A DNA stretch of 64,000 bases from Lentisphaerales bacterium (GTDB taxonomy: Bacteria; Verrucomicrobiota; Lentisphaeria; Lentisphaerales; Lentisphaeraceae), in contig JAKVBD010000005.1 in assembly GCA_022446985.1 (NCBI GenBank), forward strand, positions 62,001 to 126,000. Reading direction: 5' to 3'. The position numbers and the translations under genes were made by a program. Shown here in pieces: positions 35,423-46,356 of the stretch. The first letter of the stretch is position 1. The number at the start of each line of letters is the position of its first letter. The notes below the pieces were generated by a model. It made no database searches and was not told where the DNA came from. It was given only the letters and a program-made list of their open reading frames with translations.

Positions 35423-36748
35423 CTAAATTTTTGCTAAGCGTCCGTTGCTATCGCCAAAGTTTTTCACTGGCGTTCCGAAAACATCCAACATATTTACAAA
35501 GAGATTACACATAGGTGTATCGTCGTATTTTCTGTGGAAGCCTGGAGTCAGTTTGCCATTTGCATGACCTGCTAACAGTACTGGGAGATCGTGATGAGTA
35601 TGTTTGTTACCATCGCTTGTAGCACAGCCATAAAGGACCATTGATTGCTGTAGAAGTGATTTACCGCTAACTGTTCTTTCATCCAGTCTCTTAAGAAAAT
35701 GAGCCAGGCGTGAAGTATAGAATAAATCGATTTTCTCGAGCTGAGTAATTTTTGCAGGATCGTTTTGATGATGACTTATACTGTGGTGACCGCCTTCAAT
35801 TCCCAATTCAGGAAAGTTTTGGTTACTGCCTTCATCGGCAACAATCATAGTACAAATACGTGTTGCATCTACTTCCCATGCCAAGGCCATAAGATCCATG
35901 TGAGCTTCAATCTTGTCTTTATAGCTTTTGGGGTCAGTTGAGAAATCGCGCATGAGCTGGCCAGTTTTGACTTTTGGTTTTGGCGTCAGTGCTTTACGCT
36001 CAAATTCGCGCAAGTTGGTGAAGTACTGATCGAGTTTATCGATGTCTTCTTTTGCCAATTTTTTCTTGATGCTTTTAGCTGAGTTATTCAGGAAGTCCAG
36101 GACGCTCTTGTCACTCTGTGAAGCTTGACCTTTATTGGGTTTTTTAGGATCCCAAGCAGTGAACATGCGTTTGAATGCTGCTGCAGGAGAGGACTCCGGC
36201 ATGACAGGTTCAGTTTCATTTTTCCAGGCCAGGTTAAACTGGTACATACAACTGTAACCGATGTCACAGGCTCCTGAAAGACGGCCTTTATTTGTCGAAA
36301 GTTCGAGTGAAGGCAGGTAAGTTTGTTTCCCGGCTCTTTGTGCCGCAACCTGGTCGACTGATATACTGTTTTTCGCTTCTTTAGTCGATTTATAAACCTG
36401 TGTGCCGGTGAGAAATGTTCCTTGCGCTCTGGCATGATCACCACCGCCATCGCCATTTGATTGAGCGTGGTGATGTTTAAGGCCAGAGATGACCTGTATG
36501 TCATTTTTAAACTTTGCCAACGGTTCAAGAGTTTGAGTTATTTCATACTTCCTTCCATAACTCTTTGGCTTCCACTTATTCATGATCTTGCCATTTGGAA
36601 CGTGAAGAAAAGCCATGCGAGTAGGCGCTTCATAAGCTTTGTCTCCTGCAAATGATGCCATCTGTGGAAGCAATAGTGAAACACCGGCTCCCTTGAGGAA
36701 AGAGCGGCGATTAAAGTCATTTTTTATGTATGAATCAAAATTTTTCAT
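35423..36748 (-). CDS. DUF1552 protein with Tat signal
   Basis: The 441-residue protein begins with a twin-arginine signal (NRRSFLKGAGVSLLLP), so it is exported folded. The DUF1552 body includes MAFLHVPNGKIMNKWKP, DHARAQGTFLTGTQ, SVDQVAAQRAG, CTMIVADEGSNQNFPELG and QQSMVLYGCATSDGNKHTHHDLP. DUF1552 resembles the sulfatase/phosphatase-related DUF1501 proteins. It is always found with DUF1592 heme proteins in planctomycetes and relatives; the pair is thought to act in periplasmic carbohydrate or redox chemistry, unproven. Its start overlaps the DUF1592 stop by 4 bases. Confidence 0.93.
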   Translation of the reverse strand: MKNFDSYIKNDFNRRSFLKGAGVSLLLPQMASFAGDKAYEAPTRMAFLHVPNGKIMNKWKPKSYGRKYEITQTLEPLAKFKNDIQVISGLKHHHAQSNGDGGGDHARAQGTFLTGTQVYKSTKEAKNSISVDQVAAQRAGKQTYLPSLELSTNKGRLSGACDIGYSCMYQFNLAWKNETEPVMPESSPAAAFKRMFTAWDPKKPNKGQASQSDKSVLDFLNNSAKSIKKKLAKEDIDKLDQYFTNLREFERKALTPKPKVKTGQLMRDFSTDPKSYKDKIEAHMDLMALAWEVDATRICTMIVADEGSNQNFPELGIEGGHHSISHHQNDPAKITQLEKIDLFYTSRLAHFLKRLDERTVSGKSLLQQSMVLYGCATSDGNKHTHHDLPVLLAGHANGKLTPGFHRKYDDTPMCNLFVNMLDVFGTPVKNFGDSNGRLAKI

Positions 36749-38631
36749 TTAGCTGCAGTCTCCTGGGGTAAAAGTCTGTATTGAAATGGAGTACTCTGAA
36801 TGAGAGCCATGAAGACATCGTGAAAGCGACTGTCTGGCTTATCAACTTTTTCAACAATTCTCTGAGTCGTTATGCGATCCTGAATTTCGAGCCCACGACC
36901 GAGGGCGAAGCTCATAAGTTTTTCGGTGAAGCAGCTGATAAATTCGGTGCGGTATTCGCCAATCATCAATTGGTAGAGGTCATCAAACTTATTAATTTTA
37001 TGACCACGCCATTCAGTGGTACTATCGATTGCTTTACCTTTATCTTGAGTCCTCCAACGGCCAACGGCGTCGAAATTTTCCATGGCAAAGCCAAGCGGGT
37101 CCATCATGTCATGGCAGGAAGCACAAGCTTTGTTGTCACGATGTTTTTCAAGTTTCTGGCGGAAGGTAAGCTTTTTCTCACCTGGTTTTTTTTTGTTAAA
37201 CTCTGAAACATCGACATCTGCAGGAGCAGGTGGTGGCGGCATGCCCAGGAGGTTTTCTAAAATCCATGTGCCGCGCTTTACTGGAGAAGTACGGTTTGGG
37301 TCCGAAGTGACGATAAGTACGCTTGGCATAGTCAGAATACCGCGACGATTGCTTTTTGCCGGCATAGTGACTTTGCCAAATCCATAATTTACCTTTGGAG
37401 CCGGGACTCCATAGAGGCTGGCCAGCCTTTTATCGACAAATGTCTCTTGGGAACTGAAGATTTCATTAATCGGTTTGTTATTTTGAAAAATGTAGGTCAG
37501 AAATTCATCTGTCTCTTGCTGCATTTGCCTTAAATGAACTTGTTCAAAGTTTTTAATGATTCGTCGGCTTGGAAGATTATTTTGCAAATACTGAATACCC
37601 AACCAGTGCTGACCAAAGGAGCTGATAGAATGTTTAAAGCGTTGATTCTGGATCATTCTTTGAACTTCTTCGTGAAGATTCTTACGCAATTTATTGATAT
37701 AGGCTGCGTAGAGAAGATGCGTGTCCGGAGCGGAATTCCATAAGAAGAATGAGAGCCTTGAAGCTAAGGCGAATTCATCCAGTTTAGCGATTTGACCTTC
37801 AGTATTCTCTATACCAAAGAGTTCTGTTCGGAATAAGAAGTTTGGAGAAATAAGTAATGATTTTATACATTCTCTTAGAGCATCTCTGTGACCGGCCATC
37901 TTTTTGCGCTCTACATAGATTTTTTTGATGCTCTGAACTTCTGCGACAGTAGGAATTCGGCGGTAGGCTTGAAGGGAAAGCTTTCTCAGAGCCTGAATAG
38001 TTTTCTGAATGTCTTTGCCATCTCCTGTCATTTTGAGTATCTGTTTGCCGCGTCCCTTTGCTCCTCGATCCCTGGAAGTGTCGGAGAACATCGCTTCGGA
38101 AATTTCATCCGCCAATTTTGCATAAATTTCAAAGAGAAGTGGCGAAATGTTCAGCGTTGATGAAACATTGTTAAAACTTCCACTGGTTGGGTCAAGTGGC
38201 ATTCTATTACTCAGGTTTGCCCAAGTCCCTGTAAAGTCTTTCACTGTATTGACGTATTGTTCGTTACTCATGCGAACGAGCTCAATCTCACCAGCATACT
38301 TTTGTGAACGCTCAATTGAGAAGATCTTTTGTTCAAGAGTGATCATCATTGTTTCACGCTCTTCTTGAGTGGGCTGTTTCTTTTTGTTGGCAGGAGGCAT
38401 TTGATGTTCTTCAATAACATCCCAAACCTTGTGCCAGGTATTTTTGCTGGCGGCGGATTTCGGATCGAGTTTTAGCAATTTATCAAATTCAAAATTGCCT
38501 TTATCGACGCCATCGGAATGACAGTCAAAGCAGTACTTTTCGAGAAGCTGAAGACCAGGTTTTTCCAGGGCTGTGATTTGGGGGCCAAGGAGCAGGCACA
38601 AAACAACCAGAAGCTTATTTAAAAATCTCAT
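36745..38631 (-). CDS. DUF1592/1588/1585 planctomycete cytochrome-type protein
   Basis: The 628-residue exported protein has a signal peptide (about 1-22) and a first heme-c motif C34-F-D-C-H38. Then come DUF1587 (NEQYVNTVKDFTG), DUF1592 (FALASRLSFFLWNSAPDTHLL), DUF1588 (RRGILTMPSVLIVTSDPNRTSPVKRG) and DUF1585 near the end. A second heme motif, CASCHDMMDPLGFAMENFD, follows DUF1588. It should bind two c-type hemes in the periplasm. It forms a two-gene operon with DUF1552. The decayed relative at 15042-16732 shows that the locus type was once duplicated in this region. Confidence 0.93.
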   Translation of the reverse strand: MRFLNKLLVVLCLLLGPQITALEKPGLQLLEKYCFDCHSDGVDKGNFEFDKLLKLDPKSAASKNTWHKVWDVIEEHQMPPANKKKQPTQEERETMMITLEQKIFSIERSQKYAGEIELVRMSNEQYVNTVKDFTGTWANLSNRMPLDPTSGSFNNVSSTLNISPLLFEIYAKLADEISEAMFSDTSRDRGAKGRGKQILKMTGDGKDIQKTIQALRKLSLQAYRRIPTVAEVQSIKKIYVERKKMAGHRDALRECIKSLLISPNFLFRTELFGIENTEGQIAKLDEFALASRLSFFLWNSAPDTHLLYAAYINKLRKNLHEEVQRMIQNQRFKHSISSFGQHWLGIQYLQNNLPSRRIIKNFEQVHLRQMQQETDEFLTYIFQNNKPINEIFSSQETFVDKRLASLYGVPAPKVNYGFGKVTMPAKSNRRGILTMPSVLIVTSDPNRTSPVKRGTWILENLLGMPPPPAPADVDVSEFNKKKPGEKKLTFRQKLEKHRDNKACASCHDMMDPLGFAMENFDAVGRWRTQDKGKAIDSTTEWRGHKINKFDDLYQLMIGEYRTEFISCFTEKLMSFALGRGLEIQDRITTQRIVEKVDKPDSRFHDVFMALIQSTPFQYRLLPQETAAK

Positions 38632-38835
38632 AAATTACACACCATTAGTAAATTTTTGCCGAATCAATCTCTGATTGAAGTCGGACTAATTTTTCTCTTA
38701 TACGACAATTCAGTCAGTTAGTTGACCGAAATATTCAAAAAGGTAAGAAAATGATTCAACCCACCAATTGTCATTTTCTTCTGATGTATCTATAGGAGTA
38801 AGCAGGTGAGAGTTGACTGTGTTCAGCGTAAAAGT

Positions 38836-41128
38836 TTAAAAATTCTGTGGCTTTTTATATTCTACGATCTCATTTTTTGAGCTGTCTTTAAACTCTATTT
38901 GGATGAAAATTTTCTCTGTAGTCTTAGGGATATCTATGTAGACGCTTTCATAGGGGTTTTGCTCATCAAAAGGGAATGTTTTATCTAATCTATTGTGATT
39001 TAGTGAGTAATGGATTGCTTTTAGCGTAAGTCAGTATGGATGTAAAATAGACTAACAATCTGTTGTCGAAATTTCGATACATTATCCAACTATTTTTATT
39101 GTGGTTAAGAATACTTTTGGTTGTCGAAATTTTTTCTTTTGTAATATCAAAGAGGAACTTAAATGGGCCATTTGTATATCCTTTGGCGTCTTCATATTTG
39201 ATTAAGATGTCTGCCGCTTTATCATGATCCTCTATGTGAAAAAGAGGGTTAGGGTTTAAAGAGTTAGTCGTCAGGTTTCCAGTATCTTTGAAAGGGCCTT
39301 CTTGTTGAAATGCGTAAAAAATTTTGCGAGTATGCTGATACTCAAGTATCGAAACATTTATTTGCAGCATGTGCTTTTTGTTGAATTGCCACCGATGATA
39401 ACTGATGGATTGTTTGGTGCGGAGGGAGCTATGAGTTGAAGCCTGATTGGTTGTTGTAACTGTAGCTTTTTGCCGTTAGTACATCAAGTCGATTGAAGGC
39501 TTTGTTAGGGAAATCTTCGGCAATTTGTTTATTTATGAAGTACTTAAGAAACTGGCCTTTTCCATTCAGCTCTTTAAATTTTTCGAGGTAAGTGTGTTCC
39601 TGGTTTTTCTTATAAAAAGTCTGCGATCAAGGATACTTGTTCCAGGCAAGTTCGGCGAAGTTAAAAGCCGGGGCAAATTCAGGGTGCTCAGTGCTTATAC
39701 CTGCCATTGCTCCGCAGGTGTTTTGTTCAACTTCTGATTATAGGTTTCGCGAGCACCTTTTAAGCAAGGCGGAAGAGTTGAGGTGAATGCCGATGAGATT
39801 ATCATCTTGAGTAAGGAGTGTTTCATAATGTTTCCCGGAGATAAAAAATTGTCCCCCGGCCTTGGCTGCTTGTGTTGTCTTAAAGACTACCGCTGGAGCT
39901 AAAGAATTTGAATTTTTTTCGTTATTTACCGAATCTTCAGATTTCTTAAAATTAGCAATTATTAGAATTGTAGCGACTACAGCCAGTAAGGCGACGACTA
40001 TTTTTAATCCAAAGTTAGCAGTCTGTTCTTTTACCTGATTCGCAATAGCATTCAGTTTACTCTCACTGAGGTTGTTTTGAAGGGGAGAGATTTCCTGAGA
40101 AATTTCAGACATTGACTGGTAGCGGCTCTCAACTTCCTTTTGCATTATTTTCTGAATCATATTTGAGAGCTCGTTAGGCATTTCAAGATTACTCTTCTTG
40201 GGATCTGGAACAGGCTCATTCAGGTGTTTGTTAACGCTATCGAAACTATTGCGCCCTTTAAATGGAACGGTACCGCAAAAAATTCTGAAGAAGGTACAAC
40301 CGAGAGAATAGATGTCGGCGCGGTGATCAACATTTTTGGAGCTGATTGCCTGCTCTGGAGATATGTAATAAGGAGTGCCCATAGATGACATGGTGTTGGT
40401 CATACTTTGATCTTCGTTGAGATCTTTAGCGAGCCCCAGGTCTTCAACTTGGGCATTTCCTTGTTTATCCAGAAAAATGTTCCCTGGCCTCAAATCTCGG
40501 TGAATGATACCATTTTCGTGAGCATATTCTAAAGCCAGGGAGATTTGTTGAATTAACTTCAGGGCCTCATGCATGGGGAGATTAAATGGGTTCGAAAGGA
40601 CTTCTGCGAGGTTTTTACTTTCGACATATTCCATAACCATAAAGTACAAGTCATTTTCATATCCGGCATTGTAAGCTGTGACGATGTTCGGATGCTTAAG
40701 TCTGGCGACAACACGGGCTTATTTGAGAAAGCGTTCGACGACTTCAGGTCAGCGTTCAGCAAAACCTTTATGAAGTAATTTTATTGCGACTGGAATGTCG
40801 AGGGTTATGTCTTGGGCAAGGTATACACAGACCATACCACCTTTGCCAATTTGTTTGTTGATACACAACCGCCTATTGGCATATTCAGAAGAGAATCACC
40901 TGGCTTTAAAGCTCGAGATTTGGCAAACTCAGGTGTGGCAATGACGGTTTTTTCGTCGCTTACAGTTGGATTAACTGCCTCCAGAGTGGCATCCAGTTCG
41001 GTGGCTTCAGGATTTGCGATTTCAGTCACTTCCACGCTCAGGGTGAAGTTGAGCTTTGAGCCACAATTCGGGTACTCGGATTCATGGCCGGTTAGTTTCG
41101 AATCACAAACTTTACATTCTTCCGCCAT
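38836..41128 (-). pseudogene. Ser/Thr protein kinase with zinc ribbon, extensively decayed
   Basis: Several open pieces are one gene. From 41128: a zinc ribbon (ECKVCDSKL, YPNCGSKL), a Thr/Glu-rich linker and PGDSLLNMPIGG from the glycine loop. Then in another frame DITLDIPVAIKLLHKGF (ATP Lys), with stops after AER and FLK, and LKHPNIVTAYNAGYEND. The longest open part (40649-39738) has the catalytic loop HRDLRPGNIF, DLGLAKD, GTPYYISPEQ and a membrane helix (about NFGLKIVVALLAVVATILII). Beyond its stop, coding sequence continues through FAPAFNFAELAWNKYP, stop, QTFYKKNQEHTYLEKF, then ASTHSSLRTKQSISYHRW and finally IPKTTEKIFIQIEFKD to a TAA at 38836. The extracellular part was therefore about 400 residues. 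At least three stops and four frameshifts. Confidence 0.85.
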
Positions 41129-41218
41129 TTATGTACCTTATCCTTCTTGGGCTTTAGCATAAAGACTCAAGTAGAATAAGTGAATGTGAAGTGTTAAGAA
41201 TCCTTTTAAATATCGCTT

Positions 41219-41911
41219 TCAGCGATCAAAAAGAGCATTCCATATAGCCGGGTCATTGTGGCGGATGCTTACAGCCCGACCTCGAGCCGATGAGCCAAAT
41301 TGGGCTCTATCTCTAACCCAGACAACACTGCTGTCAGCATAGAGAACATTGAAGCCGTCCGGACCATGGGTGATGAGAGGAAAGCGTTCACCTTTAAAAA
41401 GCATAAAGAGGTCTGAGACTATGGCATAGTCGCTGTTGAGTTCATTTAAGGTGTACATACTTTGATCGTTGAATTTTCGATAAGCATAACCTGCGTTACT
41501 AAAGCGCCCCTGTTCAAATCTAGGCGCATTGTACTCATAGGAAAAATTGCGCCCCCGACTATTGCCAATGTTTCTATCTGGAACACTGGGACAGAAGAAG
41601 GTTTCGATGGTATCGTACATTTTCGCAACTTTGCCTATCATAAGATTCCCTTTTTTTCGAGTAGACATGGTGGTACACCAATTGCCGGTTCTCTCTGGTA
41701 AAAACCCGTTACAGTCATCGGCATAAATATTTATGGCATAGCCGTTTTGCTTAAGGTTATTTTTACAAAAGGCGCGTTTGCCTTCTTCTCTGGCTTTAGA
41801 GATTGCTGGTAGAGTTATTGAGGTAAGAATGCCAATTATGGCTATGGAGACCAATAACTCAATCAATGTGAAGTTATGGATTCCAACAGCGGTTGTTGCT
41901 TTTTTAGTCAT
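41219..41911 (-). CDS. Prepilin-like protein (type II secretion/pseudopilin, PVC type)
   Basis: The 230-residue protein has the type IV prepilin N-terminus: a basic lead, then [19 protein letters not shown] (from residue 14) with the conserved Glu at +5. The residue before the cleavage point is Asn instead of Gly, as is common in Lentisphaerota. The body has [20 protein letters not shown] and [15 protein letters not shown], and near the end [14 protein letters not shown], the pattern of the large PVC family of DUF1559-related pseudopilins. Such genes exist in dozens per genome and their role is unclear. It stands alone, with no secretion genes next to it. Confidence 0.9.
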   Translation of the reverse strand: MTKKATTAVGIHNFTLIELLVSIAIIGILTSITLPAISKAREEGKRAFCKNNLKQNGYAINIYADDCNGFLPERTGNWCTTMSTRKKGNLMIGKVAKMYDTIETFFCPSVPDRNIGNSRGRNFSYEYNAPRFEQGRFSNAGYAYRKFNDQSMYTLNELNSDYAIVSDLFMLFKGERFPLITHGPDGFNVLYADSSVVWVRDRAQFGSSARGRAVSIRHNDPAIWNALFDR

Positions 41912-42497
41912 TTTAAAATGGTTTGTCCTTAGATGTTAATTACTTCGAAAAAGAAACTCATTTCTTACGCCAAAAAAATCTTTTTAAAGTCGATTTTAAA
42001 AGCCTGTACTCAAACTTTTGTAGAGAGTGGTTTATAGGGTATTTTTGGAGTTTTAGCGTTTGGTCAAGGATGAGTTATATATTTTTTGCTCTTATCCAGA
42101 GATAAGATATTAATGGCTAATTTTGTAGATGCTCAGCTTGGGGCGGAGATTATGTCATTTGGATATGTTTTGATAGTGGTAAGTTGTGAGCTCAGGAAAT
42201 GCAGAATTCACTGGGTAAGCTGTAAGTTGTTCGGGTAAAATTTAAGATATTGTTAATTATCTCAGCGACAAGGAGTAAGTTTCTTGCGAGGGTTCCGGAA
42301 TCTCTGCATAATAAATTTAGAGCTGAAATAGGATTGAATTAAAGGAACTTAATATTTCTACGTGACTCTGGTATTTAAGTTGCGTTGTGAATACATTTAC
42401 TTGAGCGTTAATCCATTTATAGCAGTTGAGTTCAAATTCTGGACAGAGATACACTGCTAAATAGAAGAATTTAAAATCGAACACGAGGATTCCGGGA
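41912..42497. other. Gene-free stretch before the MoxR operon
   Basis: I see no coding remnant. A short hairpin CTTATC / GATAAG lies near 42090-42106 without a clear T-run. The 3' part should contain the promoter of the seven-gene operon starting at 42498; I cannot point to convincing -35/-10 boxes. Confidence 0.45.
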
Positions 42498-43499
42498 ATG
42501 TCAGATGCTGCCAATCAGGATGATGTCAAAGCTATTGACGAGTTGAAAGCCACCTACGATAAAATCACCGCAGAGATGAAAAAGGTCATTCACGGCCAGG
42601 AAGATGTAATCGAAAAATTGTTAATTTGTATTTTTGCACAAGGTCACGGATTGTTGATGGGTGTTCCTGGATTGGCAAAAACTTTGATGGTTCAATCTCT
42701 GGCAAAAACGATGCACCTTGATTTCAGCAGAATTCAGTTTACTCCAGACCTTATGCCATCGGATATTACGGGTACAGATATCCTTCAGGAAACTGAAACC
42801 GGCCGTCGTGAATTTCACTTTGTTAAAGGCCCAGTATTCTCAAATATCGTTCTTGCGGATGAGATCAACAGGACATCAGCTAAAACTCAGGCGGCTTTAC
42901 TTGAAGCCATGCAGGAACACAAAGTGACAGTTGTTGGTCGGACTCACGATCTTCCTTTGCCATTTTTTGTCTTAGCGACACAAAACCCGATTGAACAGGA
43001 AGGTACATACCCGCTTCCAGAAGCTCAGCTTGACCGTTTTATGTTCTTCATTGAAGTCGGTTATCCATCTAAAGAAAACGAATTGAATGTTGCTAAGAAG
43101 ACGACAGGTGGTGATAGGCCCGAACTAGAGTCAGTCATTACTGCTGAACAGATTATGAACTTCCAACAACTTGTTCGTCGCATTCCGGTTCCGGATCACA
43201 TTTATGAGTATGTTGTAAATTTAGTGCGTTTCTCTCGTCCGGGTGAAGGTGCACCGGATTGGGTCAACAGCCTGATCAACTGGGGTGCTGGTCCACGTGC
43301 GGTGCAGTATCTTATTCTTGGCGCAAAAACTCACTCAGCTCTTAACGGTAGTTACATGGTCCGTATGGAAGATATAAATGCCGTCACTGAAGAAGTTTTA
43401 GTTCACAGGTTACAATTGACATTCCAAGCAGAAAGTGAAGGCATAACGGCCAGTGAAGTCGTACGTCGTTTGGTTCGGGAAGTCAGTGGCAGTAACTAG
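42498..43499 (+). CDS. MoxR-family AAA+ ATPase (second copy)
   Basis: The 333-residue ATPase has Walker A GVPGLAKT (55-62), Walker B VLADEINR and sensor LATQNPIEQEGTYPLPEAQ. It lacks the Ser/Thr-rich N-terminus of the MoxR at 20820-21869 and is more like the MoxR copies paired with Bat proteins. It opens a seven-gene operon and shares one base with the DUF58 gene. Role: ATP-driven remodelling of partner complexes, most often through VWA proteins such as the two encoded downstream. Confidence 0.95.
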   Translation: MSDAANQDDVKAIDELKATYDKITAEMKKVIHGQEDVIEKLLICIFAQGHGLLMGVPGLAKTLMVQSLAKTMHLDFSRIQFTPDLMPSDITGTDILQETETGRREFHFVKGPVFSNIVLADEINRTSAKTQAALLEAMQEHKVTVVGRTHDLPLPFFVLATQNPIEQEGTYPLPEAQLDRFMFFIEVGYPSKENELNVAKKTTGGDRPELESVITAEQIMNFQQLVRRIPVPDHIYEYVVNLVRFSRPGEGAPDWVNSLINWGAGPRAVQYLILGAKTHSALNGSYMVRMEDINAVTEEVLVHRLQLTFQAESEGITASEVVRRLVREVSGSN

Positions 43500-44404
43500 T
43501 GAAAGAGATCAAGCAAAGAGATTTCCTTGACCCTGATCTGTTAGCGAAATTAGGACGTTTGACAGTTGAAGCGCGTCGCTTTATGGAGGGCGGTTTTGCC
43601 GGTCGCCACAAAAGTCCGCACCGTGGTTCGAGTGTGGAGTTCTCTCAGTACAGAAAGTATGTTCAGGGTGATGATATCCGCAATATCGACTGGCGCGTTT
43701 TTGCGCGGACAGAACGCCACTTTGTCAAAGAATTTGAAGCCGATACCAATCTTAGAACTTACATGGTTTTTGACTGTAGTGGTTCTATGGGCTTTGCAGG
43801 AGACGATGGTACAAAATTTCAGTTTGCGCAAAAACTCATTGCTACTTTGGCACAGCTTCTCGTCCAACAGGGAGACTCTGTTGGCCTCCAGGCTTTTAAT
43901 GATGAAATGATAAAAGACTTACCACCGCGAACAAGTCCAAAACATCTTTATGCCATATACGAAACTCTTAATGATTTGAAGCCAAATGGTCAGACAGATC
44001 TTATTACGACTTTGCATAATCTCGCCGGCAAGATTCGTCGCCGTGCTCTGGTGATTATATTCTCTGATTTTTATTCAGATGTCGATAAGTTGATCGATTG
44101 CTTTTCACACTTGCACTTTAAAAAACACGATGTTGCTGTTTTTCACCTGATTGATCAAGCCGAAATGAAGTTTGAGCTTTCTCGCCCAGTTCGTTTTGAA
44201 GATATGGAAGGTGGTGATTCTCTCATTGCGGATCCAGCCTCGATCAAAGACCGTTATCTTACTGAATTTAACAAGTACCTCAAAGATTTTCACGATGGCT
44301 GTTTATCTCACAATGTTGAGTATCATTTAGCAGTCCCGGGCAAAGGTGCTGAAGGCATACTTTCAACATTCCTTCTGGATAGGATTCGGGGAGCCAAAAA
44401 ATGA
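43499..44404 (+). CDS. DUF58 protein with intact VWA metal site
   Basis: The 301-residue soluble DUF58 protein starts at GTG, overlapping the MoxR stop by one base. The segment GFAGRHKSPHRGSSVEFSQ and YVQGDDIRNIDWRVFARTE is the DUF58 core. It is followed by VFDCSGSMGF, a complete DxSxS metal-ion site, which the DUF58 of the other operon lacks. The protein probably binds a partner through Mg2+ after MoxR action. It overlaps the next gene by 4 bases (ATGA). Confidence 0.93.
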   Translation: MKEIKQRDFLDPDLLAKLGRLTVEARRFMEGGFAGRHKSPHRGSSVEFSQYRKYVQGDDIRNIDWRVFARTERHFVKEFEADTNLRTYMVFDCSGSMGFAGDDGTKFQFAQKLIATLAQLLVQQGDSVGLQAFNDEMIKDLPPRTSPKHLYAIYETLNDLKPNGQTDLITTLHNLAGKIRRRALVIIFSDFYSDVDKLIDCFSHLHFKKHDVAVFHLIDQAEMKFELSRPVRFEDMEGGDSLIADPASIKDRYLTEFNKYLKDFHDGCLSHNVEYHLAVPGKGAEGILSTFLLDRIRGAKK

Positions 44405-46356
44405 CGTTTATCGAACCACTTTTATTTTGGCTTTTTGTGCCGTTTATTCTACTGCCGATTATTATTCACCTGATAAATCGCATGCGTTATACGCCGATTA
44501 AATGGGCGGCAATGGATTTTCTTTTTAAAGCTAAACGCAGTTCGACGAAGTTTGCCCGGATTCGCGAATGGTTGATTTTAGCTTGTCGTTGCCTGGCGCT
44601 ACTTTTTCTGGCATTCACTTTAGCGCGACCTTTGAGTGGCGGCTGGTTAGGCTGGGCTTTAAGTGGCAGTTCAGATACAGTTATTGTTTTGCTCGATCGC
44701 TCTTCAAGTATGTCGACTTATGATGAGTCCGGTCAGGTGAATAAAGTGCAAAGAGCAGTAAAAATGGTGCGCCAATCGGCTGAGAAGATGCCAGCTGGAA
44801 CAAAATTTGTAGTGATCGACAGTGGGTCTTCAAAAGCTATGATTATCGATGATCTGGCCAGGCTGGAAGATCAGGTTCTTTTTGGAGTGACCGATGGTGG
44901 CGTCAGCATGAAAGACATGCTGAAGACTGCTTATCAATATATCGAGACAGCCAATCCGGGTAATTGTGAAATTTGGTTGACCAGTGATTTACAAATGTCG
45001 AGTTGGCAGCCGGGGAGTGAGGATTGGCAGACTTTAAATGCCGATTTTAAAAAGTTGAAGAGCCAGGCCTCTTTCAGAGTTCTTGGTTTAAGTCACCAAC
45101 CGGCAAAAAATATTTCGATAAGTGTTAAAAGTGTCCGGCGCTTTCAAGAATCCGGTAAATCTAAACTTCTCGCCTCTATTCAGTTAAGTCGTTCTTACAC
45201 AGGTCCGGAAACGGTTCAGATTACTGTGAATATGAACGGTTCAGAAACAGCCCGACGGATCAAAATAACACAAGAGTCTCTTTTGTTTGAGCACAAATTT
45301 AAATTGCCTGAAGGAGATACAGGAGGCTATGGTTTTTTTAGGTTACCAGAAGACCGTCAGCCAGGAGATAACATAAGTTATTTTGCCTATGGACCGGGTG
45401 TTGATGTAAAAACCGCAATTGTTTCGCAACAGAAATATGCCAAGCTTTTGAGTCTTGCGGCGGCACCGCCAAGAGGACAGCAAAGTCAGGCTCATGTGGT
45501 GGATAAAAATCAGGTAGCTGGTAAAAATGTCCGGCAGTATTCTTTGGTGATTCTGGATAATCAGGACATAAATGATAAAGAAGAAGCTCAGCTACTTAAA
45601 TACGTTGAAAAAGGTGGCCAGCTTTTGGTCTTTCCACCTGTGAGAAAAGGCAAAAGACTACTGAAGTTTATTGATCCTGACGAAGTCCAAAGGGCAGAGA
45701 AAGATTATAGAGTTGCCAGTTGGGATGAGTTCCAGGGGCCTTTAGCCAATACTTTACAGGGAGAAAGTTTGCCTTTGAATAAATTGTCTATTGTAACTCG
45801 TCAGCTGAGTAAGGACCCAGGCCAGGTGTTGGCAGCATATGAAGATGGCCAGCCATTTTTAAGCCGCTATGGATTGGGAAAAGGCTCTTTATACTATTGC
45901 TCCAGCAGTGTTGCTGCCGATTGGTCAGATCTTTACAAAGGACCGATTTTACTTCCCATGTTAAATCGTTTAGTTCGCGATGGAGCAAAAAAGTTCAGTA
46001 CTGTCAGTACAGAGAATTGTCGTTATGAAGAGGCTGGAAAAGTACTGGAAGTTTTACTTGGCGATAAAAGTCAGGCTATTAAGTCTCTCCATGCAGGAGT
46101 TTATAAAAGAGGTGATGAGATACTGGTTTTGAATCGTCCGGCATTTGAAGACAGTATGACCATGGTAGACGAAGAGAAAATTAAAGATCTCTTCGATGGT
46201 TTAGAGTTTTCTATGTTTAATCAAAGTTCAGATAAAACCGGGAGTGAAACCCAGAGTGAACTGTTTTCGATATTTGCAGTCCTTATGCTGGTTTTACTGG
46301 TGATCGAAGCTTTCATGACTTTGAATAAGCCTCTTAAGCGGGAGGAAGCAGTATGA
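44401..46356 (+). CDS. BatA-like membrane protein with VWA domain
   Basis: The 651-residue protein starts with the N-terminal double-helix domain of the BatA type (FIEPLLFWLFVPFILLPIII, then KRSSTKFARIREWLILACR). A VWA domain has VIVLLDRSSSMST (intact DxSxS). A GATase-like beta/alpha region (LVILDNQDINDKEE, GGQLLVFPPV) and a C-terminal helix (LFSIFAVLMLVLLVIEAF) complete it. The bulk lies outside the cytoplasm. Overlaps of 4 bases on both sides and a good ribosome site GGGGAG indicate coupled translation. Confidence 0.92.
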   Translation: MTFIEPLLFWLFVPFILLPIIIHLINRMRYTPIKWAAMDFLFKAKRSSTKFARIREWLILACRCLALLFLAFTLARPLSGGWLGWALSGSSDTVIVLLDRSSSMSTYDESGQVNKVQRAVKMVRQSAEKMPAGTKFVVIDSGSSKAMIIDDLARLEDQVLFGVTDGGVSMKDMLKTAYQYIETANPGNCEIWLTSDLQMSSWQPGSEDWQTLNADFKKLKSQASFRVLGLSHQPAKNISISVKSVRRFQESGKSKLLASIQLSRSYTGPETVQITVNMNGSETARRIKITQESLLFEHKFKLPEGDTGGYGFFRLPEDRQPGDNISYFAYGPGVDVKTAIVSQQKYAKLLSLAAAPPRGQQSQAHVVDKNQVAGKNVRQYSLVILDNQDINDKEEAQLLKYVEKGGQLLVFPPVRKGKRLLKFIDPDEVQRAEKDYRVASWDEFQGPLANTLQGESLPLNKLSIVTRQLSKDPGQVLAAYEDGQPFLSRYGLGKGSLYYCSSSVAADWSDLYKGPILLPMLNRLVRDGAKKFSTVSTENCRYEEAGKVLEVLLGDKSQAIKSLHAGVYKRGDEILVLNRPAFEDSMTMVDEEKIKDLFDGLEFSMFNQSSDKTGSETQSELFSIFAVLMLVLLVIEAFMTLNKPLKREEAV

